A stretch of DNA of 64,000 bases, taken from positions 186,001 through 250,000 of the forward strand of contig NZ_PDOD01000001.1 of assembly GCF_003226325.1 (NCBI RefSeq). Reading direction: 5' to 3'. The notes under the pieces were generated by a model. The model saw only the letters and a list, made by a program, of their open reading frames with translations, had not been told where the DNA came from and ran no database searches. The stretch is from Salipaludibacillus keqinensis (GTDB lineage Bacteria; Bacillota; Bacilli; Bacillales; Salisediminibacteriaceae). Positions 28,081 through 38,158 of this stretch are shown here, piece by piece. The first letter of the stretch is position 1. Each line of letters opens with the position of its first letter. Position numbers and translations under genes: made by a program.

Positions 28081-30396
28081 ATGGATCAATCGAATGAAGA
28101 AAACAAAGATTATATAAAAGGAGAGCTTCTTCATTTGATTTTTCATAACGAGGATACTCTCTATACTGTAGCTAAAATGCGTGTAAATGAAGCGGCTGTC
28201 AAGCTTGATGATAAAGAAGTGACAGTGGTTGGGATGATGTCTGAACCTGAGAGAGATCTCACCTATTTATTTCACGGTACATTTACCGATCATCCCCGTT
28301 TTGGACGTCAGTACAAGTTCGATCAATTCCAAAAAGTGATGCCTGAAACGAAACAGGGTATTATTTTGTACTTGTCTAGTGACCGTTTTCCAGGAATCGG
28401 TCGGAAAACAGCTGAAGCTATCGTAGGAAGCTTGGGCGTCCATTGCATTTCAATGATTCTAGAAAATCCGTCTGTTTTAGACACAGTTGAAAAAATAAAG
28501 CCTGAGAAAGCTACAGAAATATACGAAACATTACTTGAAGATCAAGGAATTGAACAAGTCTTATTAAAACTATATGAATTCGGTTTTGGTGTTCAACTTG
28601 CCATGAAAGTTTATCAAGCTTACCAAATTGAAGCATTGAAAATCATTCAGGCCAATCCGTATCGAATGGTAGAGGATGTCCAAGGGATTGGATTTACTAA
28701 AGCGGATCTGATTGGTCGAAAACAAGGGTTAACAGGGAGTCATCCAGACCGTTTAAAAGCGGCGATTCTGTTTGTTCTTCAAGATCAATCCCTTAGCGAA
28801 GGACATGTGTATGCTCTGAATGAAACGATTGTGCAAGAAGCAAAAGATTTGTTGGAAAAAGGTTCTTACGACAACATATCACCAGCTGATATTGCCGAAC
28901 AAGTGATTGCTTTAGGAGAAGAAAGTAAAATTATTGTGGAAGACAATCGCATGTATATGCCGTCGCTTTATTTTGCCGAAAAGGGGATTGCATCAAATCT
29001 GCAACGGTTACTTTCAAATAAAAAAGAAATGGATGAATTTCCTGAGTCAGAGTTTCTAAAAGAACTTGGTAAAGTTGAAGAAGATCTGGGTATCAGCTAT
29101 GCACCTTCTCAAAAGGAAGGGATACAACAAGCGTTGCATTCACCTTTGATGATTTTGACTGGTGGGCCTGGTACAGGTAAAACCACGGTGATAAAAGGGC
29201 TGATTGAAGTAATCGGTCAGTTAAAGGGGATCTCAGTAGATCCTACCGAATATCGTGATAAGAAAAAAACATTTCCAATCCTCATGGCCGCCCCGACTGG
29301 CCGGGCAGCAAAAAGAATGACAGAGTCAACGGGGCTCCCTGCTTCGACGATTCATCGAATGCTTGGCTACAAAGGAGTCGATGGGGAATACTTTGAAAAA
29401 GATGAAGAGGATCAACTAGAAGGGGAATTGCTCATTTTAGATGAGATGTCTATGGTGGATACTTGGTTAGCTAATCAATTATTAAAAGCAGTGCCAAATG
29501 ATATGCAAGTCATTTTCGTGGGAGACGAAGACCAATTGCCTTCAGTAGGACCGGGCCAAGTATTAGCAGACTTATTAGACTCTGGTTTGATCCCATCAGT
29601 ACAGCTAGTTGATATTTATCGCCAGTCAGAAGGATCTAAAATAATCGAGTTCTCTCACCAAATTAAACATGGAGAATTACCAGAAAATATTGATCAAAAT
29701 AGTAAAGATCTACGGTTTTTTCCGTGCGATCAAGAAAAAGTTCCTGAGGCTATTAAGCAAATATGTGAACGAGCTGTTGCAAAAGGATTTAGAGCAAAGG
29801 ATATTCAAGTTCTTGCCCCAATGTATCGGGGGGTGGCAGGTGTTGAAAACTTAAATGATATGCTGCAGACTCTTTTTAATCCTAAAACTGATCAAAGAAG
29901 AGAAGTCCCTTTTGGAGAGGTAGTGTATCGCGTAGGCGATATGGTATTGCAACTGGTGAATAACCCTGAAGATAACGTGTATAACGGTGATAGAGGAGAA
30001 ATTGTTTCGATCTTTACTGAAAAAGAAAATGTTGAAAAGCAATTGCAAATTGTTATTTCTTTTGACGGGGAAGAGGTCGTATATACAAAGCCTGACTTAA
30101 CTCAAATTACTCATGCTTATTGCTGTTCTATTCATAAGTCGCAAGGGAGTGAATTCCCCATTGTAATCATGCCCGTAGTTAAAGGATATTATCGCATGTT
30201 AAGGAAAAAGTTAATTTACACAGGCATTACAAGAGCAAAGGAATTCCTCTTACTGTGTGGTGATTGGAAAGCTCTTGAGCTAGCTGTAGAAGCAAATCGC
30301 GATTTGAGGCGAAATACAACCTTGCAAGAAAAAATTAAAGATTCACGATTGGAAATGGAATACATGAATGAATCAAAGGGTGCTACCAAAGACTAA
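28081..30396 (+). CDS. recD2: ATP-dependent DNA helicase RecD2
   Basis: A 771-residue SF1B helicase moving 5' to 3', the RecBC-independent RecD form found in Gram-positive bacteria; it affects mismatch repair and replication fork progress. A long N-terminal region with helix-hairpin-helix motifs (PGIGRKTAEAIVG, QGIGFTKADLIG) precedes the helicase core. Walker A is GGPGTGKTT near residue 360, motif II is LILDEMSMVD and the last motif is YCCSIHKSQGSEF. The length is typical of RecD2. Confidence 0.93.
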   Translation: MDQSNEENKDYIKGELLHLIFHNEDTLYTVAKMRVNEAAVKLDDKEVTVVGMMSEPERDLTYLFHGTFTDHPRFGRQYKFDQFQKVMPETKQGIILYLSSDRFPGIGRKTAEAIVGSLGVHCISMILENPSVLDTVEKIKPEKATEIYETLLEDQGIEQVLLKLYEFGFGVQLAMKVYQAYQIEALKIIQANPYRMVEDVQGIGFTKADLIGRKQGLTGSHPDRLKAAILFVLQDQSLSEGHVYALNETIVQEAKDLLEKGSYDNISPADIAEQVIALGEESKIIVEDNRMYMPSLYFAEKGIASNLQRLLSNKKEMDEFPESEFLKELGKVEEDLGISYAPSQKEGIQQALHSPLMILTGGPGTGKTTVIKGLIEVIGQLKGISVDPTEYRDKKKTFPILMAAPTGRAAKRMTESTGLPASTIHRMLGYKGVDGEYFEKDEEDQLEGELLILDEMSMVDTWLANQLLKAVPNDMQVIFVGDEDQLPSVGPGQVLADLLDSGLIPSVQLVDIYRQSEGSKIIEFSHQIKHGELPENIDQNSKDLRFFPCDQEKVPEAIKQICERAVAKGFRAKDIQVLAPMYRGVAGVENLNDMLQTLFNPKTDQRREVPFGEVVYRVGDMVLQLVNNPEDNVYNGDRGEIVSIFTEKENVEKQLQIVISFDGEEVVYTKPDLTQITHAYCCSIHKSQGSEFPIVIMPVVKGYYRMLRKKLIYTGITRAKEFLLLCGDWKALELAVEANRDLRRNTTLQEKIKDSRLEMEYMNESKGATKD

Positions 30397-30420
30397 GAAT
30401 GTTCGAAGGGGGAGAGGTCC

Positions 30421-30891
30421 TTGAGAACATTTGAAAAGGTCAAGGGAGCACCCATTTTTCATTGGAAAAATCATCGATTCATCGGGACAATAGCCGATCT
30501 GACATATTGTATGTTGGAGGGAAAAATTACAGGCTATTGGATTGAAAATCATAAATGGTGGTCGAAAAAACATGTTCTGCCAATTTCAAACTTGTCAATA
30601 GAGGAGAAACAAAGCTATTTTGTTGGAAATGTTGATCCTCTTTTACCAATAAGGTCTTCAGAGAAACGATTCCTTCATGGTAAGAACAGACTCATTGGTC
30701 GATCAGTGAGGCAGCATGATGGGGGGATGATTGGAATCGTTGAGGACGTATATTTTTTGCCAGATTCGGGCAAAATCTTAGGGTATGAACTAACAGAAGG
30801 TTTGTTCGAAGACGTTAAACTTGGAATTAAGGTAGTAAAGACTGAACATTTTTCCATTGATCACAAAGATCAGGCGTTAGTTCTGTCTTAA
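30421..30891 (+). CDS. PRC-barrel domain protein (YrrD-like)
   Basis: A 156-residue protein with one or two PRC-barrel domains; the second contains IGIVEDVYFLPDSGKILGYEL. B. subtilis YrrD has the same position after recD2. Function is unknown. It starts at TTG after GGGGGAGAGG. Confidence 0.7.
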   Translation: MRTFEKVKGAPIFHWKNHRFIGTIADLTYCMLEGKITGYWIENHKWWSKKHVLPISNLSIEEKQSYFVGNVDPLLPIRSSEKRFLHGKNRLIGRSVRQHDGGMIGIVEDVYFLPDSGKILGYELTEGLFEDVKLGIKVVKTEHFSIDHKDQALVLS

Positions 30892-30949
30892 CTATCTGCA
30901 AGTCAAGGTCTTTCACAGCAGATCAATTCTATCCTGGGAGTGGTGTCAC

Positions 30950-31138
30950 ATGAGGTGCCCGAATTGTCTCGGCAAAGATATTGGCAAGATTGGAACAAAT
31001 CAATACTATTGTTGGACGTGCTTTATTGAACTGTCCATTTCTGATGGCCAATTCCACCTCCACCAAGTGGAACCGGATGGATCGTTAAGCTCCCTTGACG
31101 ATTTATTTGCCGAAGACGAACGTCAAGTTGATTTGTAA
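30950..31138 (+). CDS. Small zinc-ribbon-like protein (YrzR-like)
   Basis: A 62-residue protein. Two CxxC pairs, MRCPNC (residues 3 and 6) and YYCWTC (residues 21 and 24), form a probable zinc ribbon, followed by an acidic tail. It starts at ATG after TGGGAGTGGTG. Similar small proteins occur at this position in Bacillus; the function is unknown. Confidence 0.7.
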   Translation: MRCPNCLGKDIGKIGTNQYYCWTCFIELSISDGQFHLHQVEPDGSLSSLDDLFAEDERQVDL

Positions 31139-31165
31139 ATTGTGAAAAGATCGGGGGTGATCGCC

Positions 31166-31357
31166 ATGAGAACCCTGGCATCCATAGTTGCAATTGGAGC
31201 TGGTGCCTATGCATTCACAGCTTCAATGGATCGTAAAACAAAAAAACGCTGGAAAAAAAGAATTTCCTCAGTGGATTTGTCCATGTTCGAAGATTTAATG
31301 CCTGAAAAACGAACAATGAAACGAATGAGAAAACAAATGAACAAGGCTTTTTCTTGA
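31166..31357 (+). CDS. Small DUF3918/YrzQ-like protein
   Basis: A 63-residue protein with an N-terminal hydrophobic segment (RTLASIVAIGAGAYAFT) followed by a strongly basic region (DRKTKKRWKKR) and a basic C terminus. GGGGGTGAT precedes ATG 31166; the frame is open back to GTG 31142. Function is unknown. Confidence 0.65.
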   Translation: MRTLASIVAIGAGAYAFTASMDRKTKKRWKKRISSVDLSMFEDLMPEKRTMKRMRKQMNKAFS

Positions 31358-31374
31358 TAGTTTAACTGCGGAGA

Positions 31375-31408
31375 GGCAGACGGGAAAGAATACGTCTGTC
31401 TTTTATTT
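31375..31408 (+). terminator. Terminator after the YrzQ-like gene
   Basis: GGCAGACG pairs with CGTCTGTC (8 bp, one wobble), followed by TTTTATTT. Confidence 0.75.
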
Positions 31409-31496
31409 CTTGGTTGTGTTTATGATTTTTCAGTAGCGATATACCAGTGCAAAAGAGGCTATGGCTTTGGAAGCGCACGATGAAGGAGGGAATTCA

Positions 31497-32585
31497 GTGG
31501 AAAACAGTAACTCAGAACAGTTAAAGCGTTGGATATATGGTATGATTCTCATCCTTTTAACTGGCTTGATCATTGTTGCCCTAATTTTACTTGTTCAATA
31601 TATACTTCCTTTGTTAAAGCCTGTATTTAAAGTGTTAAGTCCTTTTATTATCTCTGCCTTCATTGTATACTTATTCCATCCATTGGTGGAAACGCTAGAA
31701 TCAAAAAAAGTCCCTAGACCTCTGTCAATTCTATTGTTCTTTTCAATTTTTCTTGTCTTGTTTATTGTAGTTATATTAAAAGGAACACCATATGTAGTGG
31801 AAGAAGTAGAATCATTCTTAGATCAGTTGCCCATGATGGCCAAAACATACCGAGAATTCATCGAAACCGTCTATCAACGTGTAACCTTTCTCCCTGAAGC
31901 TTTTCAACAACAACTGGATCAGTGGGTACATCGTGGAGAAGCATGGATTGCTGAGGCTATTGAAGAGATGGGTTCTTTTCTTATGAAATTAGTGGATTGG
32001 ACCCTTTTATTAATTGTGATTCCGTTCATCGTTTTTTACGGATTGAAAGACTTTCCTCTTCTTAAGAAGGCATCATGGTATTTAACACCGAAACGAATGA
32101 GAAAACAAGGAAAGGAATTAGCAAAAGAATTAGATCAGGCGCTAGGTGCATATATTCGAGGACAAATTTTAATTTGTGTCATTGTAGGTCTGTTATCATG
32201 GATTGGTTTTTGGATTATTGACATGCCTTATGGAGCATTGCTTGCAATTCTGATTGGCCTGACTAATATTATCCCTTATTTTGGACCAATTATAGGGTCT
32301 GTTCCTGTGATCTTATTATCACTTACAGAATCTTTCCAACTTTTAATTCTAGGATTGGTCGTCGTTTTTGTTGTTCAAATCATTGAGGGGAATGTTTTAG
32401 CTCCTGTTATAGTGGGAAAAAGTATTCATACACATCCACTATTAATTATCTTTGCATTAATAATAGGAAACGAAATGGCCGGGGTTATAGGGCTCATTCT
32501 TGCTGTCCCTATTTTGGCAGTGATAAAAGTTTTTGCACTTCATTGGAGGAAAGTGATCCGAAACCGTAAAGGGATCTATGATTGA
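31497..32585 (+). CDS. AI-2E family transporter (YrrI-like)
   Basis: A 362-residue membrane protein of the AI-2E/UPF0118 family. It shows two N-terminal helices, a soluble loop and a C-terminal membrane bundle with the family segment GLTNIIPYFGPIIGSVPV. The family includes sodium/proton antiporters in halophiles, but the substrate here is unknown. GTG 31497 is preferred to ATG 31461 because GAAGGAGGG lies 6 bases before it. Its stop codon overlaps the -35 of the alaS promoter. Confidence 0.85.
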   Translation: MENSNSEQLKRWIYGMILILLTGLIIVALILLVQYILPLLKPVFKVLSPFIISAFIVYLFHPLVETLESKKVPRPLSILLFFSIFLVLFIVVILKGTPYVVEEVESFLDQLPMMAKTYREFIETVYQRVTFLPEAFQQQLDQWVHRGEAWIAEAIEEMGSFLMKLVDWTLLLIVIPFIVFYGLKDFPLLKKASWYLTPKRMRKQGKELAKELDQALGAYIRGQILICVIVGLLSWIGFWIIDMPYGALLAILIGLTNIIPYFGPIIGSVPVILLSLTESFQLLILGLVVVFVVQIIEGNVLAPVIVGKSIHTHPLLIIFALIIGNEMAGVIGLILAVPILAVIKVFALHWRKVIRNRKGIYD

Positions 32586-32610
32586 CAAATTCAAGACAGA
32601 TTTCTATAAT
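32582..32610 (+). promoter_or_regulatory. SigA promoter of alaS
   Basis: TTGACA (32582-32587), 17 bases and TATAAT (32605-32610) match the consensus perfectly. The -35 includes the stop codon of the preceding gene. Confidence 0.9.
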
Positions 32611-32616
32611 AACTGA

Positions 32617-32900
32617 TATACATATGTGAATTTGATGACGGAGAAGAATAATCAAAGCCCATTCAAGTGAAGTTTACCTCCTTTTAATGGAAAGACTTGG
32701 CTGCAGAGAAGAATTTCCTAGGCTGAAAGAAATTCAGAATGAAGAGGGATTATTTGCTACTCCTGAAAGCAGACTAAAATCTGCCGGTTGCGCGATCGTT
32801 ATTCGTGATTGAGGTGACAAGATAGTATATTTTATCTTGTAACTAGGGTGGTAACGCGTGAATACATTCTCGTCCCTTTTTCTGAGGGAGGAGTTTTTTT
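32617..32900 (+). promoter_or_regulatory. T-box leader of alaS (Ala specifier)
   Basis: The T-box core AGGGTGGTAACGCG lies at 32845-32858, followed by the terminator TCCCT...AGGGA and a run of seven T. Stem I can be closed by GGAG (32640-32643) with CTCC (32760-32763); the codon just before it is GCT (32756-32758) followed by A, consistent with an alanine specifier. A Stem III-like hairpin GCAGA...TCTGC lies at about 32770-32784. Uncharged tRNA-Ala would permit transcription into alaS. Confidence 0.88.
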
Positions 32901-32928
32901 ATGCTAAAAATAAAGAGGAGGAAGAAAG

Positions 32929-35565
32929 ATGAAAGCATTAAATTCAGCAGAAGTACGGCAAATGTTTCTTGATTTTTTCAAGGAAAAAGGACATAGCATA
33001 GAACCGAGTGCTCCCCTTGTTCCACATGAAGATCCTTCATTACTGTGGATTAACAGTGGGGTTGCAACGCTAAAAAAATACTTTGACGGTCGTGTCATTC
33101 CGTCAAATCCGAGAATCGCAAACGCTCAGAAATCCATTCGTACGAATGACATTGAAAACGTAGGAAAGACGGCAAGACACCATACTTTTTTTGAGATGCT
33201 GGGAAATTTTTCGATCGGTGAGTACTTCAAGAAAGAAGCGATTCATTGGGCGTGGGAGTTTCTTACAAGTGAGAAGTGGATAGGGTTCGATCCTGAAAAA
33301 TTAGCTGTAACGATCTATCCAAATGATGATGAAGCGTTCAACATTTGGCATGAAGAAATTGGTTTACCTGAAGATCGCATCATCCGATTGGAAGAAAACT
33401 TCTGGGACATCGGCGAAGGCCCTTGTGGACCTAATACAGAAATCTTCTATGATCGCGGAGAAGCGTACGGAAATGATCCAGATGATCCGGAAATGTTTCC
33501 TGGGGGAGAAAACGAACGCCATTTAGAAATTTGGAACCTTGTTTTTTCTCAATTTAATCATAACCCTGATGGAAGTTATACTCCTCTACCTAAGAAAAAC
33601 ATTGATACAGGTATGGGGCTTGAGCGAATGGTTTCTGTCATTCAAGATGCGAAGACTAATTTTGATACAGATTTATTTACACCCATTATTGGTTTAACAG
33701 AAGAAATTTCAGGAAAGTCTTATGGTAAGTCCGCTGAACAAGATACGGCATTTAAAGTCGTAGCAGATCATATTCGAACGGTGACGTTTGCGGTGTCAGA
33801 TGGTGCTCTTCCATCCAATGAAGGTCGAGGGTATGTTTTGCGTCGTTTGCTGCGCAGAGCCGTCCGTTATGCTAAACACTTGGATATCCATGAACCGTTT
33901 ATGTATAAACTTGTTTCTGTTGTGGGAACAATCATGAAAGATTTCTATCCTGAAGTGGTTGAAAAGCAAGAATTCATCCAAAAAGTTGTTCGTACAGAAG
34001 AAGAACGATTCCACGAAACGTTAAATGACGGTTTAACAATGTTGAACAAACTCATTGAAAAAGCGAAAACGAACCGTGAAGAGACAATATCTGGTGCAGA
34101 CAGTTTCCGTTTATACGATACTTACGGATTTCCGGTTGATTTAACGGAAGAGTATGTGGAAGAAGCAGGATTAAAACTAGACAGGAAAGCGTTCGAAACA
34201 GAGATGGGAAAGCAACGAGATAGAGCTAGAGCAGCGAGACAAGATTCAGGGTCTATGCAATTACAAGATGAAGTGTTAGGAAGCATTCAAGAGGAAAGTC
34301 ATTTCGTCGGTTACAATCAACTTGAATCGGAGGCAACTGTCAAAGCTATTGTAAAAGATAAATCTCTTGTGAATCAGGCAATTGCCGGGGATGACGTCCA
34401 AATCGTGTTAGACTATACACCTTTTTATGCTGAAAGCGGAGGACAGGTTGCCGATAAAGGACAGTTATCGAATGAAGAAGTTGTTCTAGAAGTATCCGAT
34501 GTAAAAAAAGCACCAAACGGGCAAAATCTTCATACAGCAAAAGTGGTGTCGGGGGCATTGAAATTGGAGGCCGTCCTTCATGCCAAAGTAGAAAATATCG
34601 CTCGAACAGCTATTGTTAAAAATCACACCGCTACACATTTGTTGCATCAAGCATTAAAAGATGTTCTAGGTGACCACGTGAACCAGGCTGGATCTTTAGT
34701 TCAACAAGATCGTCTTCGATTTGACTTCTCCCACTTCGGCCAATTGTCTGAAGATGAAACGGAGCAAATTGAAGAAATTGTAAATGAAAAAATCTGGGCC
34801 GGAATTGCCGTTCAAACGATGAATAAATCTCTAACAGAAGCGAAAGAAATGGGAGCTATGGCTTTATTCGGTGAGAAGTATGGTGACGATGTTCGCGTGG
34901 TGAAAGTATCTGATTACAGTTTAGAGCTTTGTGGAGGTTGTCACGTTCAAAACACAGCGGAAATCGGACTGTTTAAAATTGTCTCAGAAGCAGGAATTGG
35001 TGCAGGGATTCGTCGAATAGAAGCTGTGACAGGTAAAAAAGCATATGAATTTATGAATGGCCAAGTGGATAAACTTCGTGAAGCGGCTACGCTCTTGAAG
35101 ACAAACCTGACTGACGTTCCTTATCGAGCAGAACAACTTCAGAAACAACTGAAAGAGTCGGAAAAGGAAAACGAATCACTATCTGCTAAATTAAGTCAAT
35201 TGCAAGCTGGCAATTTACTTGATGATGTTCAAGAAGTAGACGGGGTTAAATTACTCGTGAAAAAAGTGAACGCTTCCGATATGAATGCTCTTCGTAAGAT
35301 GGTTGATTCATTAAAAGAGAAGCAAGACTCAGGTATTCTTGTGTTAGCCTCTGTAAATGGCGAAAAAGTAAGCATTGTAGCAAGTGTTTCAAAAGATTTA
35401 GTACAAGCAGGGCATCATGCCGGTAACATTGTAAAAGAAGTCGCCTCAATATGTGGTGGCGGAGGGGGAGGTCGTCCAGATATGGCTCAGGCTGGTGGAA
35501 AGAACCCGGGTCAAGTGGATGAAGCTCTAAAAGTTGTTCCTGAATTACTAAAAAGAAATGTCTAA
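32929..35565 (+). CDS. alaS: Alanyl-tRNA synthetase
   Basis: The 878-residue class II synthetase has its catalytic core in the first 450 residues ([17 protein letters not shown] and [10 protein letters not shown]), an editing domain with [11 protein letters not shown] and CGGCHVQNT (the zinc-binding HxxxH and CxxxH type residues that clear Ser and Gly), and a C-terminal domain with [26 protein letters not shown] precedes ATG. It is followed by ireB-ruvX. Confidence 0.96.
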   Translation: MKALNSAEVRQMFLDFFKEKGHSIEPSAPLVPHEDPSLLWINSGVATLKKYFDGRVIPSNPRIANAQKSIRTNDIENVGKTARHHTFFEMLGNFSIGEYFKKEAIHWAWEFLTSEKWIGFDPEKLAVTIYPNDDEAFNIWHEEIGLPEDRIIRLEENFWDIGEGPCGPNTEIFYDRGEAYGNDPDDPEMFPGGENERHLEIWNLVFSQFNHNPDGSYTPLPKKNIDTGMGLERMVSVIQDAKTNFDTDLFTPIIGLTEEISGKSYGKSAEQDTAFKVVADHIRTVTFAVSDGALPSNEGRGYVLRRLLRRAVRYAKHLDIHEPFMYKLVSVVGTIMKDFYPEVVEKQEFIQKVVRTEEERFHETLNDGLTMLNKLIEKAKTNREETISGADSFRLYDTYGFPVDLTEEYVEEAGLKLDRKAFETEMGKQRDRARAARQDSGSMQLQDEVLGSIQEESHFVGYNQLESEATVKAIVKDKSLVNQAIAGDDVQIVLDYTPFYAESGGQVADKGQLSNEEVVLEVSDVKKAPNGQNLHTAKVVSGALKLEAVLHAKVENIARTAIVKNHTATHLLHQALKDVLGDHVNQAGSLVQQDRLRFDFSHFGQLSEDETEQIEEIVNEKIWAGIAVQTMNKSLTEAKEMGAMALFGEKYGDDVRVVKVSDYSLELCGGCHVQNTAEIGLFKIVSEAGIGAGIRRIEAVTGKKAYEFMNGQVDKLREAATLLKTNLTDVPYRAEQLQKQLKESEKENESLSAKLSQLQAGNLLDDVQEVDGVKLLVKKVNASDMNALRKMVDSLKEKQDSGILVLASVNGEKVSIVASVSKDLVQAGHHAGNIVKEVASICGGGGGGRPDMAQAGGKNPGQVDEALKVVPELLKRNV

Positions 35566-35663
35566 TTGACCGAGAATCGTGTACAATAGTAGACAAGTAT
35601 GAAATTGAAATTGGAACGGTCTGAGAACCTTTTCTTTCAAAGTAGAAGAGAGGTGTGGGTATT

Positions 35664-35936
35664 ATGAGTTCGATGGACAATACAATGAAGTTTAATTTAG
35701 ACGACGATTCAATGGATGAGGACGTAAAAGATGTCCTGCTAAAGGTTTACTCTTCCCTTGAAGACAAAGGATACAACCCAATTAATCAAATTGTCGGCTA
35801 TCTTTTGTCAGGGGATCCTGCTTATATCCCCCGTCATAATGATGCACGCTCCCTCATTAGAAGAATCGAACGAGATGAGCTGATTGAAGAGTTAGTTCGC
35901 TCATATTTAGCTCAGCATCAAAAGGAGAATTCATGA
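35664..35936 (+). CDS. IreB family regulatory phosphoprotein (YrzL)
   Basis: A 90-residue small protein of the IreB/UPF0297 family, with the conserved core [22 protein letters not shown] cut here at its ends, and then IPRHNDAR. In Enterococcus IreB is phosphorylated by the kinase IreK on N-terminal threonines; a threonine is present at residue 7 (NTMKF). ATG 35664 is chosen over GTG 35655. It overlaps ruvX by 4 bases, as in related genomes. Confidence 0.88.
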   Translation: MSSMDNTMKFNLDDDSMDEDVKDVLLKVYSSLEDKGYNPINQIVGYLLSGDPAYIPRHNDARSLIRRIERDELIEELVRSYLAQHQKENS

Positions 35937-36349
35937 AAGTTCTAGGTTTAGATGTAGGAACTAAAACAATCGGTGTCGCTTTGAGCGACGCCTTAGGCTG
36001 GACAGCTCAAGGGATTGAAACAATTAAAAGAAATCCCAATAATCCAGAAGAAGATTTAGAAAGAATCGATAAATTAATAAAAGAAAATGATGTATCAAAA
36101 ATTGTTGTAGGGTTACCAAAAAATATGAATGGAACCATTGGTCCTAGTGGAGAAGCTTGCCAGTCTTTTGCTAAAGAACTAGAAGACAGGACAAGTCTTA
36201 CCATTGATTTGTGGGATGAAAGACTGACAACCGTCGCAGCGGAGCGGATGCTTGTGTCGGCTGATGTCAGCCGTAAGAAAAGAAAAAAAGTCATTGATAA
36301 AATGGCAGCTGTCTTGATCTTGCAAGGATATCTCGATCGACAGTCATAA
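35933..36349 (+). CDS. ruvX: Holliday junction resolvase-like protein RuvX (YqgF)
   Basis: A 138-residue RNase H-fold nuclease. It has the motif [15 protein letters not shown] at residues 4-18, the [11 protein letters not shown] strand in the middle and the DERLTTVAA segment. YqgF family members take part in processing 16S rRNA ends. The ATG overlaps the IreB stop. Confidence 0.92.
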   Translation: MKVLGLDVGTKTIGVALSDALGWTAQGIETIKRNPNNPEEDLERIDKLIKENDVSKIVVGLPKNMNGTIGPSGEACQSFAKELEDRTSLTIDLWDERLTTVAAERMLVSADVSRKKRKKVIDKMAAVLILQGYLDRQS

Positions 36350-36365
36350 AGAAGGAGGAAGCAGA

Positions 36366-36677
36366 ATGTCAGACTTAAAAATTAATCATTCAAGTGAAGA
36401 TGATCGCATCGTCATTCCAGATGAAAATGGAGATGAACATTTGTTCCAAGTGTTATTTACATTTGATGTAGATTCAACCGGCAATTCCTACATGGTGTTA
36501 GCGCCAGAAGGATCAAGTGAAACGGATGACGATGAAATTGAAGTTCACGCTTTTCGCTTTGAAGAGCCTGAAGGAGAAGAGTTATCTCTTTTCGCTATTG
36601 AAACGGAAGAAGAGTGGGCGATGGTTGAAGAATTATTAAATACCTTTTCAGATGAAGAGATGGAAGAAGAAAATTAA
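36366..36677 (+). CDS. DUF1292 family protein (YrzB)
   Basis: A 103-residue very acidic protein with no helix or cysteine. It contains the DUF1292 core (HLFQVLFTFDVDSTGNSYM) and ends in EEMEEEN. It is third in the ireB-ruvX-yrzB unit that is conserved across Firmicutes. Function is unknown. GAAGGAGGAAG precedes ATG. Confidence 0.85.
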   Translation: MSDLKINHSSEDDRIVIPDENGDEHLFQVLFTFDVDSTGNSYMVLAPEGSSETDDDEIEVHAFRFEEPEGEELSLFAIETEEEWAMVEELLNTFSDEEMEEEN

Positions 36678-36690
36678 TCAAAATGACATG

Positions 36691-36728
36691 ATACCCTGTC
36701 AGCGCGGAATGTGCTGACGGGGTATTTT
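36691..36728 (+). terminator. Terminator of alaS-ireB-ruvX-yrzB
   Basis: ATACCC-TGTCAGC pairs with GCTGACG-GGGTAT around a short loop, followed by TTTT. Confidence 0.85.
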
Positions 36729-36870
36729 AGGTTATATCAACGTATTTATACAAAGGTACCTAAGCGGCTCATTTAACTTATCAAGTATGGAGATGAGGAG
36801 CGATGTATACGCCGTACAATGATTGACTAAGTTTTTATTAACTAACCATCGAATTTTCGAAAAGGTGTAG

Positions 36871-36876
36871 TATAAT
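36871..36876 (+). promoter_or_regulatory. -10 element of mltG
   Basis: TATAAT lies 26 bases before the chosen start, preceded by GTG TAG. The -35 region (ATCGAA) is weak. Confidence 0.45.
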
Positions 36877-36901
36877 AGGGAAGGTGAAAGGAGTGGCGGT
36901 T

Positions 36902-38032
36902 GTGTCAGACGAGGTAAACAAAGATTCAAAACGTGAATTAAAAGAAAAGCATCATCAGAAAATAGAAGAAAAGAAAAAGGAAGCTAGTATTGTACGAAAA
37001 ATTGTCTTCTTTTTCTTAATAGCGATTATCGTGATTGTCTTAGCGGTAGGTTTTGGGACATTTCGATATGTTACCGGTGCATTAGGACCAGTTGATGAGG
37101 AAAACAATGAAGATGTAGAAGTAACGATTCCTATAGGTTCAACGCCAACTTCTATTGGAGAGATTCTTGAAGAAGAAGGTGTTATAAATAGCTCTACGAT
37201 GTTCCGATATTACATACGCTTTCAAAATGAAGCAGGATTTCAAGCGGGAGATTATCGTCTATCACCTGCAATGAGTATGGACGAAATTATTGAAGAGCTT
37301 AAAGAAGGACGTGTGTATGAGGATTACGCAAATTCTTTTACCGTTCCAGAAGGTTTATGGCTCGAAGATATCTTTGAAAGAATTGCAGAAGGGACCAATT
37401 TAGAGGCGGAAGAGTTACAAGAGCTCGCTCGAGATGAAGAATACTTAGAAGAATTAATTGGTGAATATGACATGCTTGAAGATGAGATCATGGATGAAGA
37501 AATCCGTGAGCCACTTGAGGGATATATGTTCCCAGCAAGATATGACTTCGTTGATGAAGAATTGACAGCTGAACAAGTGATCGAATCTATGTTGGATCGT
37601 ACAGCAGAAGTTATGGAAAGAATTGGTGCAGAAAGCGCTGATGATACATTCCATGAATTACTGACAAAAGCTTCTATAATAGAAGGCGAATCAAGAACAG
37701 ATGAAGAACGTCCAACGATTTCAGGGGTTATTGATAATCGGTTGAATATCTCCATGCCTTTGCAAATGGATCCGACCATTGCTTATGCTCACGGGGAACA
37801 TTTATCTAGAACTTTGAACGAACATTTGGAAATTGAGTCGCCATATAATACGTATAATCGTAATGGTCTTCCTATAGGCCCTATAAATAATCCAGGGGAA
37901 GCATCGATTGTTGCGGCGATGGAACCAGAATCACATAATTACCTGTATTTTTTCCATTCTCCAGACGGGGAAGTTTTCTTTAACGAAAATCTTTCTGGTC
38001 ATAATGAAGTTGTTCAACAATATCGTGAATAG
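36902..38032 (+). CDS. mltG: Endolytic peptidoglycan transglycosylase MltG
   Basis: Cuts nascent glycan strands at the membrane. The 376-residue protein has a basic cytoplasmic start, one membrane helix (about residues 38-60), a LysM-like region and the YceG domain. The catalytic glutamate is E261 in ASIIEGES, followed by MDPTIAYA and the C-terminal YNTYNRNGLPIGPI. GTG 36902 is chosen because AAAGGAG precedes it at 8 bases; an upstream GTG at 36884 is in the ribosome region. Confidence 0.92.
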   Translation: MSDEVNKDSKRELKEKHHQKIEEKKKEASIVRKIVFFFLIAIIVIVLAVGFGTFRYVTGALGPVDEENNEDVEVTIPIGSTPTSIGEILEEEGVINSSTMFRYYIRFQNEAGFQAGDYRLSPAMSMDEIIEELKEGRVYEDYANSFTVPEGLWLEDIFERIAEGTNLEAEELQELARDEEYLEELIGEYDMLEDEIMDEEIREPLEGYMFPARYDFVDEELTAEQVIESMLDRTAEVMERIGAESADDTFHELLTKASIIEGESRTDEERPTISGVIDNRLNISMPLQMDPTIAYAHGEHLSRTLNEHLEIESPYNTYNRNGLPIGPINNPGEASIVAAMEPESHNYLYFFHSPDGEVFFNENLSGHNEVVQQYRE

Positions 38033-38040
38033 AATGATTG

Positions 38041-38082
38041 AAATAGAAAGAGGATGTTCTTGTCGCATTCTCTTTCTATTTA
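38041..38082 (+). terminator. Hairpin after mltG
   Basis: AAATAGAAAGAG (38041-38052) and CTCTTTCTATTT (38070-38081) form a perfect 12-bp stem. The T-rich end of the 3' arm serves in place of a T-run. Confidence 0.65.
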
Positions 38083-38130
38083 TGTTAAAATATATCGGTC
38101 AAAGATAGTGTCAAAAATAATAAGTAAGTA

Positions 38131-38158
38131 AAAAGCACCTAAAGGAGGCGCTTTTTTT
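38131..38158 (+). promoter_or_regulatory. Terminator-like hairpin containing the trmR ribosome site
   Basis: AAAAGCACCT and AGGCGCTTTT pair (one A-C mismatch) around AAAGG, followed by TTT and the ATG of trmR. The ribosome site AAAGGAGG is half in the loop and half in the 3' arm. Confidence 0.6.
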